From positions 248,001-312,000 of the forward strand of contig NZ_BNEA01000001.1 in NCBI RefSeq assembly GCF_016860525.1: a stretch of DNA of 64,000 nt, given 5' to 3'. This stretch comes from Streptomyces rubradiris (GTDB lineage: Bacteria > Actinomycetota > Actinomycetes > Streptomycetales > Streptomycetaceae). A program made the translations under genes and the position numbers. Under the pieces are notes generated by a model. That model did not search any database and was not told the origin of the DNA. It saw nothing but the letters and a program-made list of their open reading frames with translations. This document shows, one piece after another, positions 54,639 through 62,704 of the stretch (its first letter is position 1; the number at the start of each line of letters is the position of its first letter).

Positions 54639-54974
54639 GCGCACACCCCTGTCAGTCACCGTTCGCATCCGAACGGCACCGGAGGGTAGCAGGGCCGCGT
54701 CACGTGATCGCGTCAGTCTGGAGGGGTGAGCCGCGCCACTCGGCCGGACCGCCCCCGGAAAGGATCAAGGAAAACCGGGGCACTCCAGCAAGGAATTTCC
54801 CGTTCCGGTGCCGATCGGGCCACCACCCCAACAAGATCATCTTTGTTGAACTCTGTATGACATGTGGTTAATTGTCCGGATCACAGCCAACCGGTTCTGG
54901 CGGATTTCTTCCGCTCCGGGTGCTGTCGATAGGCATGCGTCGTCACGAAATCTTCACTCTTCCGGAGGACCCGC
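54639..54974. other. Intergenic region with melC promoter
   Basis: Divergent starts flank this stretch: the monooxygenase on the minus strand and melC1 on the plus strand. Between about 54,835 and 54,880 the sequence is AT-rich for this genome (TTTGTTGAACTCTGTATGAC, then GTGGTTAATTGTCCGG), which suits a promoter for melC. I could not fix -35 and -10 boxes with confidence. Confidence 0.5.
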
Positions 54975-55355
54975 ATGCCCGAGATCACCCGGCGCCGCGC
55001 GCTCACCGCGGCAGCCGCCGTCGCCGCGACCGCCTCGGCGGCCGTCACCCTCGCCGCCCCCGCCGCGTCGGCCGCGGGCCACCACGAGACCGCCGTGCCC
55101 GAGTCCTTCGACGAGGTCTACAAGGGCCGCCGGATACAGGGCCGTCCGGCGGACGGCGGCGCGCACCACCACGAACACGGCGCCGGCTACGAGGTGTTCA
55201 TCGACGGCGTACAGCTGCACGTGATGCGCAACGCCGACGGCACCTGGATCAGCGTCATCAGTCACTACGACCCGGTGCCCACCCCGCGCGCCGCCGCCCG
55301 TGCCGCGGTGGACGAGCTGCAGGGCGCCCCGCTGCTGCCGTTCCCCGCCAACTGA
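54975..55355 (+). CDS. melC1: Tyrosinase copper chaperone MelC1 (126 aa)
   Basis: The start is ATG 54975 after GGAGG. A Tat signal peptide is clear ([13 protein letters not shown], then AAPAASAAG), so the chaperone carries the signal-less tyrosinase through the Tat system. The mature part holds HHHEHG and [16 protein letters not shown]; Tyr 98 in [11 protein letters not shown] matches the caddie tyrosine known to occupy the enzyme active site. It forms an operon with melC2, 34 bases downstream. Confidence 0.95.
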   Translation: MPEITRRRALTAAAAVAATASAAVTLAAPAASAAGHHETAVPESFDEVYKGRRIQGRPADGGAHHHEHGAGYEVFIDGVQLHVMRNADGTWISVISHYDPVPTPRAAARAAVDELQGAPLLPFPAN

Positions 55356-55389
55356 CCACCCCAGCAAGGACTTCGGAGCACCAAGCACC

Positions 55390-56211
55390 ATGACCGTACG
55401 CAAGAACCAGGCCACCCTGACCGCCGACGAGAAGCGCAGGTTCGTCGCCGCCGTCCTCGAACTCAAGCGCAGCGGGCGCTACGACGAGTTCGTCCGCACG
55501 CACAACGAGTTCATCATGTCGGACACCGACAGCGGGGAGCGGACCGGCCACCGCTCCCCCTCGTTCCTGCCCTGGCACCGCAGATTCCTGCTCGACTTCG
55601 AGCAGGCGCTGCAGTCCGTGGACTCCTCCGTCACGCTGCCGTACTGGGACTGGTCCGCCGACCGGACCGTGCGGGCCTCGCTGTGGGCGCCGGACTTCCT
55701 CGGCGGCACCGGGCGCAGCACCGACGGCCGGGTGATGGACGGGCCGTTCGCCGCGTCCACGGGCAACTGGCCGATCAACGTGCGCGTCGACGGCCGGACG
55801 TTCCTGCGCCGCTCGCTCGGCACGAGCGTGGCCGAACTGCCCACGCGCGCCGAGGTGGAGTCGGTGCTGGCGATATCGGAGTACGACCTGCCGCCGTACA
55901 ACAGCGCCTCGGAGGGCTTCCGCAACCACCTGGAGGGCTGGCGCGGGGTCAATCTGCACAACCGGGTCCACGTGTGGGTCGGCGGCCAGATGGCCACCGG
56001 GGTCTCCCCCAACGACCCGGTGTTCTGGCTGCACCACGCCTACGTCGACAAGCTGTGGGCCGAGTGGCAGCGGCGGCACCCGGACTCCGCGTACGTGCCG
56101 ACGGGCGGCACGCCGGACGTGGTGGACCTCAACGAGACCATGAAGCCCTGGAACACCGTGCGCCCGGCGGATCTGCTGGACCACACCGCGTACTACACGT
56201 TCGACGCCTGA
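55390..56211 (+). CDS. melC2: Tyrosinase MelC2 (273 aa)
   Basis: The start is ATG 55390. All six copper ligands are present: His 38 (RTHNEF), His 54 (TGHRSPS) and His 63 (PWHRRF) for CuA; His 190 and His 194 (NLHNRVH) and His 216 (LHHAYVD) for CuB. The length equals that of known Streptomyces tyrosinases. It oxidises tyrosine and catechols to quinones, giving melanin. Export depends on MelC1. The 3-prime end overlaps the convergent RNase H gene by 19 bases. Confidence 0.97.
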   Translation: MTVRKNQATLTADEKRRFVAAVLELKRSGRYDEFVRTHNEFIMSDTDSGERTGHRSPSFLPWHRRFLLDFEQALQSVDSSVTLPYWDWSADRTVRASLWAPDFLGGTGRSTDGRVMDGPFAASTGNWPINVRVDGRTFLRRSLGTSVAELPTRAEVESVLAISEYDLPPYNSASEGFRNHLEGWRGVNLHNRVHVWVGGQMATGVSPNDPVFWLHHAYVDKLWAEWQRRHPDSAYVPTGGTPDVVDLNETMKPWNTVRPADLLDHTAYYTFDA

Positions 56212-56906
56212 TCAGTCTCGGCGGTACGGCACTCCGGGTGGCCCCAGCCCTGCGCGTTCTTGGCGATCTTCTCGCCGGCCGCGTAGGACCGCCCGCACAG
56301 GCAGCGGCCGGGGAACTTGGCCTTGATCGTCCGGGAGGACGACGAGGCCGCGCCGGCGCCGGTGCGGCGGGGTGCCTTCCGGCGCGGCGCCCCGGCCGCC
56401 GCCGGGGTGTCCGGCGACGGCGGGGGCTCCGGGGAGCCCAGTTCGCTGCCGGCGGACTCCTGGACGGAGGCCGCCTGGCTGGCCGCGCGGTCGGCGAAGT
56501 CGTTCAGCGGGTCGCCGTCGACCTGGTGGGCGGGTACGTAGCGGAACTCGACGGACCGGCCGCCGAGGAGTTCGTCGATGCGGACCACCAGGTCCTGGTT
56601 GGCGACGGGCTTGCCGGCGGCGGTCTTCCAGCCGTTGCGCTTCCAGCCGGGCAGCCAGGTGGTGACGGCCTTCATCGCGTACTGGGAGTCCATCCGGATC
56701 TCCAGCGGCACGTCCGGGTCGACGGCCGTGAGCAGCCGCTCCAGCGCCGTCAGCTCCGCGACGTTGTTGGTGGCCCGGCCGAGCGGGCCCGCCGCCCAGC
56801 GGGCGGGGGTCCGCTCGTCGCCGTCCGAGACCACCCACGCCCATCCGGCCGGTCCCGGGTTTCCCTTCGAAGCCCCGTCGCACGCGGCCACCACACGTTC
56901 ACGCAT
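56193..56906 (-). CDS. Ribonuclease HI-family protein with C-terminal Cys module (237 aa)
   Basis: The minus-strand start is ATG 56906. Asp 10 (ACDGASKGNPGPAGW), Glu 51 (NNVAELTAL), Asp 73 (RMDSQYAM) and an Asp in LNDFADRAA give the RNase H carboxylate set. His 127 lies in YVPAHQVDGD. After a Pro/Ala linker, a C-terminal unit (GRCLCGRSYAAGEKI, HPEC) looks like a zinc-binding or nucleic-acid-binding module. It cleaves RNA in RNA-DNA hybrids. It is convergent with melC2 and overlaps its end. Confidence 0.9.
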   Translation of the reverse strand: MRERVVAACDGASKGNPGPAGWAWVVSDGDERTPARWAAGPLGRATNNVAELTALERLLTAVDPDVPLEIRMDSQYAMKAVTTWLPGWKRNGWKTAAGKPVANQDLVVRIDELLGGRSVEFRYVPAHQVDGDPLNDFADRAASQAASVQESAGSELGSPEPPPSPDTPAAAGAPRRKAPRRTGAGAASSSSRTIKAKFPGRCLCGRSYAAGEKIAKNAQGWGHPECRTAETDQASNV

Positions 56907-56952
56907 GCGCTCGATGATGCCATGGCCGCCGGCGGGGCCGTGCCGGGGCCGG

Positions 56953-57747
56953 TCAGACGTCCCTGATCGCGGGCATCCGTCCCTCCGTGGTGGTGATGTC
57001 GATCACCGAGAAGTCGGCGCCCTGCGGGTCGCTGAGCGCCGCGAACCGCCCGAAGGGGCTGCTCATCGGCCCGAAGCGGAGGATACCGCCGAGCTCGACC
57101 GCCCGCGCGACGGCCGCGTCGCAGTCGTCCACGGCGAAGTAGACGTTGATGTACGAGGGCACCTCGGGCGGGAAGTCCTCGGTCATCCGCATCCGGCCGA
57201 GGACGGTGTCCTCGCCGATGCCGAACATCCGGAAGTCCACCGCGTCGTCCTCGATCTCCTTCATCCGGTAGGGGAAGACGGAGGCGAGGAAGGCGTCCGC
57301 CTGCTCCGGCTCCCTGGTGAAGACCTCGGCCCAGCAGTAGGCGCCGGGCGTGGCCGTCGCCTCGAAGCCCTCGTGGGTGCCGGCCTGCCACACGCCGAAC
57401 ACGGCGCCGCTGGGTTCACGGGCCAGGCACATCGTGCCGAAGTCGCCGACCCGCATCGGCTCCAGCAGCACCTCGCCGCCGCACTCCCCGATCCTGCGGG
57501 CGGTGGCCGCGGCGTCCGGCGAGGCCAAGTACAGACACCACTGCGACTGGCCCTCCTGGCCGGGCATGGGCGGAACGACGGCCGCGACGGCCTTGCCGTC
57601 GGCGTAGGCCTGGGTGTAGTTGCCGTACTCCGACGAGGACTCGCCGAAGGTCCAGCCGAGGACGTCGCCGTAGAACCGCTTGGCTCCCTCGACGTCACTG
57701 AACATCGCATCGGCCCAGCAGGGCGTTCCTTCGGGTTGTACGGCCAT
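56953..57747 (-). CDS. VOC (glyoxalase-like) family protein, two domains (264 aa)
   Basis: The minus-strand start is ATG 57747. Two beta-alpha-beta-beta-beta repeats are visible: residues ~8-122 (PCWADAMFSDVEGAKRFYGD through SGAVFGVWQAG) and ~130-255 (GAYCWAEVFTREPEQADAFL through PQGADFSVIDI). It is similar to Streptomyces VOC proteins tied to hydroxylation or resistance, but the substrate is unknown. Metal-binding His/Glu residues are not complete in each half. Confidence 0.85.
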   Translation of the reverse strand: MAVQPEGTPCWADAMFSDVEGAKRFYGDVLGWTFGESSSEYGNYTQAYADGKAVAAVVPPMPGQEGQSQWCLYLASPDAAATARRIGECGGEVLLEPMRVGDFGTMCLAREPSGAVFGVWQAGTHEGFEATATPGAYCWAEVFTREPEQADAFLASVFPYRMKEIEDDAVDFRMFGIGEDTVLGRMRMTEDFPPEVPSYINVYFAVDDCDAAVARAVELGGILRFGPMSSPFGRFAALSDPQGADFSVIDITTTEGRMPAIRDV

Positions 57748-57851
57748 GCCGGCGGCCCTCCTGAGATGGTGTGTCCTCCCGTTTGTTCACGCTAGCCACC
57801 GCGGGTCGGGCCCGCGCGCCGAGCCGGGGCCCCTGTCGGCGCCGGGGGCCG

Positions 57852-58334
57852 CTACTCGCCCGCGTACGCCCGCTCCAGCCCGGCCGCGTCGGGCTTGCCC
57901 ATGCCCATCATGGCGCGCAGGACGCGTCCGGCCCGCTCCGGGTCCGGGTCGGCGATCATGCCGGGCAGCGGGGCGTAGACGACCTGCCAGGACAGGCCGT
58001 ACCGGTCCTTGAGCCAGCCGCAGGGGCCGCCCTCGCCGCCGTTCCCGGTCAGTTCCGTCCAGTAGTGGTCGATCTCCCGCTGGCCGGCGCAGTGGATCTG
58101 GAGGGAGACGGCCTCGTTGAACGTGAACTCGGGGCCGGCGTCGAGCGCGACGAACCTCTGGCCGCCCGCCGTGAACTCCACGGACAGCACGGCACCGGCC
58201 GGGCCGGGCCCGGACTCGGGCCACCGCACGACGCGCTCGACGGCGGAGTTCTCGAAGACGGACACGTAGAAGTTCGCGGCCTCCTCCGCCTTGCCGTCGA
58301 ACCAGAGACAGGTGGTGAACGTGTCGGTGGTCAT
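57852..58334 (-). CDS. PhnB-like VOC protein (160 aa)
   Basis: The minus-strand start is ATG 58334 (MTTDTFTTCLWFDGKAEEAA) after GGAGGC. The single VOC domain has NFYVSVFENSAVERVVRW, FTFNEAVSLQIHC and GPCGWLKDRYGLSWQVVYAP, the PhnB/3-demethylubiquinone methyltransferase-like type. These proteins have no proven activity. It stands alone, with the upstream VOC gene on the same strand. Confidence 0.85.
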   Translation of the reverse strand: MTTDTFTTCLWFDGKAEEAANFYVSVFENSAVERVVRWPESGPGPAGAVLSVEFTAGGQRFVALDAGPEFTFNEAVSLQIHCAGQREIDHYWTELTGNGGEGGPCGWLKDRYGLSWQVVYAPLPGMIADPDPERAGRVLRAMMGMGKPDAAGLERAYAGE

Positions 58335-58501
58335 GGGCGCCTCCCGGGGCGTGGAACGGGTCGGGGAACACGGTCGTGGGGGCAGACCGTGCCACGCCGC
58401 GGAACTCATCGGCCCGGCCACCGGTTCATTCGAACTGGTGAAAGATTCCGAGGCGCCGGGGTCCGGCCCGGCGGCGGGACCCCGGCGCGCCCGGTACCGG
58501 G

Positions 58502-58583
58502 CTCAGCCGGCCAGGCAGAGCCCCCGGTACGCCCGGCCCGGGCTCAGGCGGCGAGGCAGAGACCGCGGTACGAGCCGTGCCGC
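58502..58583. repeat. Imperfect 41-bp tandem duplication at 3-prime end of XRE gene
   Basis: 58502-58542 and 58543-58583 are clearly similar: both begin CTCAG, then share a pattern with AGGCAGAG and CGGTACG. The second copy (58543 on) encodes the real C-terminus of the minus-strand regulator; the first lies beyond its stop and is one base out of frame. Confidence 0.75.
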
Positions 58584-58936
58584 GGGGCCGCCGCCCGGTG
58601 GTGGCCGGCCGTACGGCGGGACAGCTCGCCGTGGGCCCGCGCCAGCAGGTCGCCGAGGCTCAGGCCGAGGGCGTGCGCCGCGGCCGCGAGGACCTCGGAC
58701 GACGCCTCCTTGCGGCCCCGCTCGATCTCCGACAGGTACGGCAGCGAGATCCGGGCCGCGTCGGCCACGTCCTTCAGGGTGCGCTCCTGCTCCCGCCGCT
58801 CGCGGCGCAGCACCTCGCCGACCAGATCACGCCACAGGGGCTCCCTGGGGGCGGGCTCGCTCTCCGGCGCCGCCGGGCGGGCCGGTGCCGGTCGCAGGGG
58901 GATCACTCGGGCTTCGTCGCTCACCGGGTTGCTCAT
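58544..58936 (-). CDS. ClgR/PopR-like XRE regulator with C-terminal LAA degron (130 aa)
   Basis: The minus-strand start is ATG 58936. After a Pro/Ala/Glu-rich N-terminus, residues ~35-95 form an XRE HTH: VGEVLRRERREQERTLKDV, RISLPYLSEIERGRKEASSE, AAHALGLSLGDLL. The YLSEIERGRKEASSE segment is close to ClgR, the activator of clp protease genes. The chain ends RGLCLAA, an ssrA-like tail as in PopR/ClgR, which Clp proteases recognise. So the protein is probably unstable and Clp-controlled. Targets are inferred. Confidence 0.78.
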   Translation of the reverse strand: MSNPVSDEARVIPLRPAPARPAAPESEPAPREPLWRDLVGEVLRRERREQERTLKDVADAARISLPYLSEIERGRKEASSEVLAAAAHALGLSLGDLLARAHGELSRRTAGHHRAAAPRHGSYRGLCLAA

Positions 58937-59229
58937 CCCGTCAGCCTAGGAGCGGTGCCGTCCGGGGCAAGGGCCGGGCGTTGCGCCCTGAGGGAAATCC
59001 CGGTCCGCACCACGCCCGACCGGCCGTTTCGCGCCAGTGCGGCGCGGCGGGGGCATGCGATGCGTCACCATGGGTACCCGCGCCGTGAGCGGCTCCGCGA
59101 GGAGGCATGATCCGCCGCGCAGCGGGTACTCGCCGGAGACGCTGCCTGGACACTGGAGCCGGCCCCACCGGGTGCCGGCCCGGAGGCCGGACAGGGAGAG
59201 GTCGAACCGTGACTTTCGTGGGAGAGGTA
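58937..59229. other. Intergenic region upstream of sigma factor gene
   Basis: Divergent starts of the XRE regulator and sigma factor flank about 290 bases. The open frames here look non-coding. No clear -35/-10 pair is seen, though SigB-type genes often autoregulate from a nearby GTTT-N-GGGTAT promoter, which I did not find intact. Confidence 0.5.
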
Positions 59230-60120
59230 ATGGACACCGCCGCCGGGATCCGGTCGGAAGCCGAGGTCGTCGAGCAGACCGAGCAGGACAGGACGGGCGA
59301 GGGGTCCCTGCCTGGCATCACGGACCCGGCGTCCGTCGCCCCGCGCGACGCGCGCGAGCTGTCCCGTCAGTTCTTCCGCCGCCTGGCCGAGCTGGAAGAG
59401 GGAACGCACGAGTACCAATATGCGCGCAACACACTCATCGAGATGAACATGTCGCTCGTGCGGTTCGCGGCCGGACGGTTCCGGGGCCGCGGCGACGACA
59501 TGGACGACATCGTCCAGACCGGCATGATCGGCCTGATCAAGGCCATCGACCGGTTCGAGCTGTCGCGCGAGGTCGAGTTCACGTCGTTCGCGCTGCCGTA
59601 CATCGTCGGCGAGATCAAGCGGTTCTTCCGGGACACCACCTGGGCCGTCCACGTGCCGCGCCGGCTCCAGGAACTGCGGGTGGAGCTCGCCAAGGCGCGC
59701 GAGGAGCTGTCCAGCCGGCTGGACCGGGACCCGACGGTGACGGAACTCGCCACGCTGATGAACATCCCCGAGAAGGAGGTGGTCGAGGCCCAGTTGGCCT
59801 CGAACGGCTACAACTCCGCCTCCCTGGACGCCGCGCTCACCGGTGACGGCCCCGAGGACGGCGAGGCGGTGCTCGCCGACTTCATCGGCGTGGAGGAGGA
59901 GGGGCTGCGGCTCGTCGAGGACTTCCACGCGCTGGCCCCGCTGATGGCGGAACTCAGCGAACGCGACCGGCAGATCATCCATCTGCGGTTCGTGGAGGAG
60001 GCCACCCAGGCCGAGATCGGCGAGCGGCTGGGCTGCTCCCAGATGCACGTCTCCCGGCTGATCAAGCGGATCATCACCCGGCTGCGCCAGGGGATGCTCG
60101 GCGAACTGGGCTGCGCCTGA
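59230..60120 (+). CDS. SigB/SigF-family RNA polymerase sigma factor (296 aa)
   Basis: ATG 59230 follows GGGAGAGG; GTG 59209 would add seven residues. Region 2 lies at ~63-135 (SLVRFAAGRFRGRGDDMDDI, VQTGMIGLIKAIDRFE, SFALPYIVGEIKRFFRD), region 3 at ~140-215 and region 4 at ~235-292 (LSERDRQIIHLRFVEEATQA, QMHVSRLIKRIITRLRQG). This is the stress/sporulation sigma group of Streptomyces with at least nine paralogues, so the exact name is open. It faces an RsbW-like gene downstream. Confidence 0.9.
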   Translation: MDTAAGIRSEAEVVEQTEQDRTGEGSLPGITDPASVAPRDARELSRQFFRRLAELEEGTHEYQYARNTLIEMNMSLVRFAAGRFRGRGDDMDDIVQTGMIGLIKAIDRFELSREVEFTSFALPYIVGEIKRFFRDTTWAVHVPRRLQELRVELAKAREELSSRLDRDPTVTELATLMNIPEKEVVEAQLASNGYNSASLDAALTGDGPEDGEAVLADFIGVEEEGLRLVEDFHALAPLMAELSERDRQIIHLRFVEEATQAEIGERLGCSQMHVSRLIKRIITRLRQGMLGELGCA

Positions 60121-60125
60121 CATCC

Positions 60126-60191
60126 GGGGCCGGACCGGTACCCGGCGGGCTCGGTCCGGCCCCTGACGGCCCCGCCGCCGACGGCGGGGCC
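60126..60191. terminator. Two adjacent hairpins between convergent genes
   Basis: First stem: 60126-60136 with 60153-60163 (perfect 11 bp). Second stem: 60168-60177 with 60182-60191 (perfect 10 bp, 4-base loop). Together they can end the sigma gene transcript and the minus-strand transcript from 60,693. Confidence 0.85.
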
Positions 60192-60240
60192 CAGCGGTCC
60201 AAGCGGGGCTCAGCGGCTCGGCAAAAACTCAGCGGGGAGC

Positions 60241-60693
60241 TCAGCGGCTCAGGGGAAAGACGGCCCGTACCCGCTTGCCCACGGGAACGCGTTCCACGGT
60301 GACCTCGGCGGCCAGCGCGTGCACGATCTCCAGCCCGTGCCGCCCGACGCGCTCGGGGTTCTTCGGGAAACGGCGGGGCAGGGCCGTGCTGCTGTCGTAC
60401 ACGGACACCACGACCGCGCTGTCCGTGCCCTCCAGTTCCAGGATGTAGGGTCCCTTGCTGTGCTGGTCGGCGTTGGTGACCAGTTCGCTCACCACCAGCA
60501 GCAGCTCGCCGTCGGCGCGGTCGTCGACGCCGGCGCACCACTCGGTCCGCAACTGCTGGAGGAACCGGTCGGTGAAGGCGCGTGCCTCGGCGATGCAGCC
60601 GGGCGCGCCGGTGTAGTGCGCCGCGCGCCGCAGCGGCTCCACGGGTACGTCGAAGCCAGTCGGTATCACTGCCCCGCCCAGGTGCTCGATCAT
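60241..60693 (-). CDS. RsbW-like ATP-binding protein (possible anti-sigma factor, 150 aa)
   Basis: The minus-strand start is ATG 60693 after GAGAGA. The GHKL kinase N-box is present (LLVVSELVTNADQHSKG) and the G2 box is GRHGLEIVHALA, but the G1 box DxG is altered to YDSST, so ATP binding may be changed. Proteins of this size act as serine kinases/anti-sigma factors for SigB-like sigmas. It is convergent with a sigma gene of that family; partnership is inferred from proximity only. Confidence 0.8.
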   Translation of the reverse strand: MIEHLGGAVIPTGFDVPVEPLRRAAHYTGAPGCIAEARAFTDRFLQQLRTEWCAGVDDRADGELLLVVSELVTNADQHSKGPYILELEGTDSAVVVSVYDSSTALPRRFPKNPERVGRHGLEIVHALAAEVTVERVPVGKRVRAVFPLSR

Positions 60694-60850
60694 GCTGTTC
60701 TCTCTCGGAAAGGCCCGGTGCGGCCGGTCGCCGTCGCTCCAGTCCTGGTACCCCGAGCCCGGCCCGGCAGTCCCCCGACGCGTTCGCCGACCGCGCACAG
60801 GAGCAGCGGTCACTACGGGGCTCGCGACGGGGTGCCCGGCGGCGCGCCGG

Positions 60851-61261
60851 TCAGGCTACGGGGACGATCAGCGCCGGTATGGTCCGCTGCATCCGCACCG
60901 CGTCGACGGACTCCGCGAGCAGCTCGTACTCGGTGGTGTCGTCGCCGGTCGCAAGCCGCACCAGCCTGCCCGCGGCCAGCTCGTCGGCGACCAGTTCCTG
61001 CCGGTCCGGGTCGCCGCACCAGGCACGCAGCACGGTCGGCACGTCGGGCGCGGTGTCCGCGACGGGGACCAGCGCGCCGGGCGGGAAGTGCGCGGCCTCC
61101 GGGCGGGGGTCGAGCCGGTCGGCGATCCAGTTCGCCCGGTCGCGCAGCCACCACAGGGCGAGCGCGAGCGTGGGGGCCCGGTAGGTGCCGAGCGGTACTC
61201 CGATGCGCTGTCCGCCGCAGGTGCCGTACGCGGTGACATGGCACAGGAACTCGTCGTGCAT
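60851..61261 (-). CDS. Hypothetical protein (136 aa)
   Basis: The minus-strand start is ATG 61261 (MHDEFLCHVTAYGTCGGQRI). The chain reads as alpha/beta with PLGTYRAPTLALALWWLRDR and GDDTTEYELLAESVDAVRMQ. I do not recognise a domain, signal peptide or membrane segment. It is a single gene with its own intergenic spaces, typical of orphan Streptomyces proteins. Confidence 0.7.
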   Translation of the reverse strand: MHDEFLCHVTAYGTCGGQRIGVPLGTYRAPTLALALWWLRDRANWIADRLDPRPEAAHFPPGALVPVADTAPDVPTVLRAWCGDPDRQELVADELAAGRLVRLATGDDTTEYELLAESVDAVRMQRTIPALIVPVA

Positions 61262-61518
61262 GCGCACTCCCCCGTCGCGTCGTTCGCCTGCGGGCCGGCC
61301 TCGCTTTCGCTGCGGCTCGTGTGCGGTGCGTGATCGGGGCCTCGCTGGAAGTGAAGCCCGCACAGTCGAGTATGTTCACTGCTGAACCAGTGTCACCATG
61401 GCTTTCCGGCCAGTCTGCCGGCATATTCCGCGCCCGCTGTGACTGGAATCGCGCGGTACGGCGACGGCCCTGTTCCGGGTGTGCCGCCCGCCCGGCGCCC
61501 GAGGGCCTCGCACGCGCC

Positions 61519-61550
61519 GAGCCCGGCCGCCGGGGCGGGCGGCCGGGCTC
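61519..61550. terminator. Strong hairpin, perfect 13-bp stem
   Basis: 61519-61531 and 61538-61550 are exact reverse complements with a 6-base GGGGCG loop. It lies downstream of the minus-strand aldo/keto reductase stop at 61,600 and probably ends that transcript. Confidence 0.85.
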
Positions 61551-61590
61551 GTGCGATTCCGGTGGGGCCGGGCTCGTGCGGTTCCGGTGG
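61541..61590. repeat. 25-bp tandem repeat, two copies with one mismatch
   Basis: 61541-61565 and 61566-61590 differ at one base (A or G after GTGC-G). The first copy overlaps one arm of the terminator hairpin, so the repeat is a recent duplication of that arm and its flank. Confidence 0.85.
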
Positions 61591-61599
61591 GTCAGGGCG

Positions 61600-62634
61600 T
61601 CACGGCTTGACGATGGCGTCGATCCGCGCCAGCTCCTCGGGGTCGAACTCCAGATTCCGGACGGCCGCCACGCTGTCCTCGATCTGGCGGGCGCTGCTCG
61701 CGCCGACCAGTGCGGACGTCACCCGGCCGCCGCGCAGCACCCACGCGAGCGCCAGCTGGGCCAGCGTCTGGCCGCGGGACTTGGCCAGCTCGTCCAGCGC
61801 GCGCAGCCGGGCGACCAGGTCCTCGGTCACCGCGTCCGAGTTCAGGAACGGGCTGTCGCTCGCGGCCCGGGAGTCCTCGGGGATGCCGTCGAGGTAGCGG
61901 CCGGTGAGCAGGCCCTGCTCCAGCGGGGAGTAGACGATGGAGCCGACCTGGAGTTCGTCCAGGGCGTCGAGCAGGCCCTCGTCCTCGGGGCGCCGGTCGA
62001 GCATCGAGTAGCGCGGCTGGTGGATGAGGAGCGGGGTGCCGAGGTCGGCGAGGATGCGGGCGGCCTCGCGGGTCTGCTCGGCGGAGTAGTTGGAGACGCC
62101 GACGTAGAGGGCCTTGCCCTGCTGCACCGCCGAGTGCAGGGCGCCCATCGTCTCCTCCAGCGGAGTGTCCGGGTCGGGGCGGTGCGAGTAGAAGATGTCG
62201 ACGTAGTCCAGGCCCATCCGCTTCAGGCTCTGGTCGAGCGAGCCGAGCAGGTACTTGCGCGAGCCCCACTCGCCGTACGGGCCGGGCCACATCAGATAGC
62301 CGGCCTTGGTGGAGATCACCAGCTCGTCCCGGTAGCGGGCGAAGTCCTCCTTCAGCGCCGCGCCGAAGGCGGACTCGGCGGCGCCGGGCGGCGGGCCGTA
62401 GTTGTTCGCCAGGTCGAAGTGCGTGACGCCGAGGTCGAAGGCGCGGCGCAGGATGGCCCGCTGGGTCTCCACCGGCCGGTCGGGGCCGAAGTTGTGCCAC
62501 AGGCCGAGGGACAGGGCGGGGAGCTTCAGGCCGCTGCGTCCGGTGCGCCGGTAGGGCATGTCGGCGTAGCGGTCGGGGTGTGCGGTGTACAACGCGACTC
62601 CATGAGGGGTGGGCACGGGATCTACCGGTTCCAC
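61600..62634 (-). CDS. Aldo/keto reductase, L-glyceraldehyde-3-phosphate reductase (YghZ) type (344 aa)
   Basis: The minus-strand start is ATG 62634. The tetrad is Asp 74 and Tyr 79 in HFDLANNYGPPPG, Lys 110 in ISTKAGY and His 151 in FYSHRPD. The segments LALAWVLRGG and SALVGASSARQIEDS and the overall length fit the YghZ/Mgr group that clears reactive aldehydes such as methylglyoxal or L-GAP. It is divergent from a LysR gene 70 bases away, which may regulate it. Confidence 0.9.
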   Translation of the reverse strand: MEPVDPVPTPHGVALYTAHPDRYADMPYRRTGRSGLKLPALSLGLWHNFGPDRPVETQRAILRRAFDLGVTHFDLANNYGPPPGAAESAFGAALKEDFARYRDELVISTKAGYLMWPGPYGEWGSRKYLLGSLDQSLKRMGLDYVDIFYSHRPDPDTPLEETMGALHSAVQQGKALYVGVSNYSAEQTREAARILADLGTPLLIHQPRYSMLDRRPEDEGLLDALDELQVGSIVYSPLEQGLLTGRYLDGIPEDSRAASDSPFLNSDAVTEDLVARLRALDELAKSRGQTLAQLALAWVLRGGRVTSALVGASSARQIEDSVAAVRNLEFDPEELARIDAIVKP

Positions 62635-62704
62635 TGTTCCCCGGGCGGTGGGCAGCGGTCCAACAGAAGAATCCGATGAGATTCAGCGGCTAGGCTGATC
62701 AATC

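Larger units (their letters stand above)
61262..61599. other. Intergenic region with terminator and short repeat
   Basis: About 340 bases without a gene. The right part carries a 13-bp hairpin at 61519 and a 25-bp tandem repeat at 61541. The left part, near TATGTTCACTGCTGAACCAG (about 61,370-61,390), is AT-rich and may hold the promoter of the 61,261 gene. Confidence 0.6.

Noticed and set aside
52446..54689. 747-codon plus-strand open frame opposite lipase and monooxygenase genes
   Set aside because: Gly/Val/Ala-rich with repeats that come from the 18-bp array; the minus strand has complete catalytic motifs.
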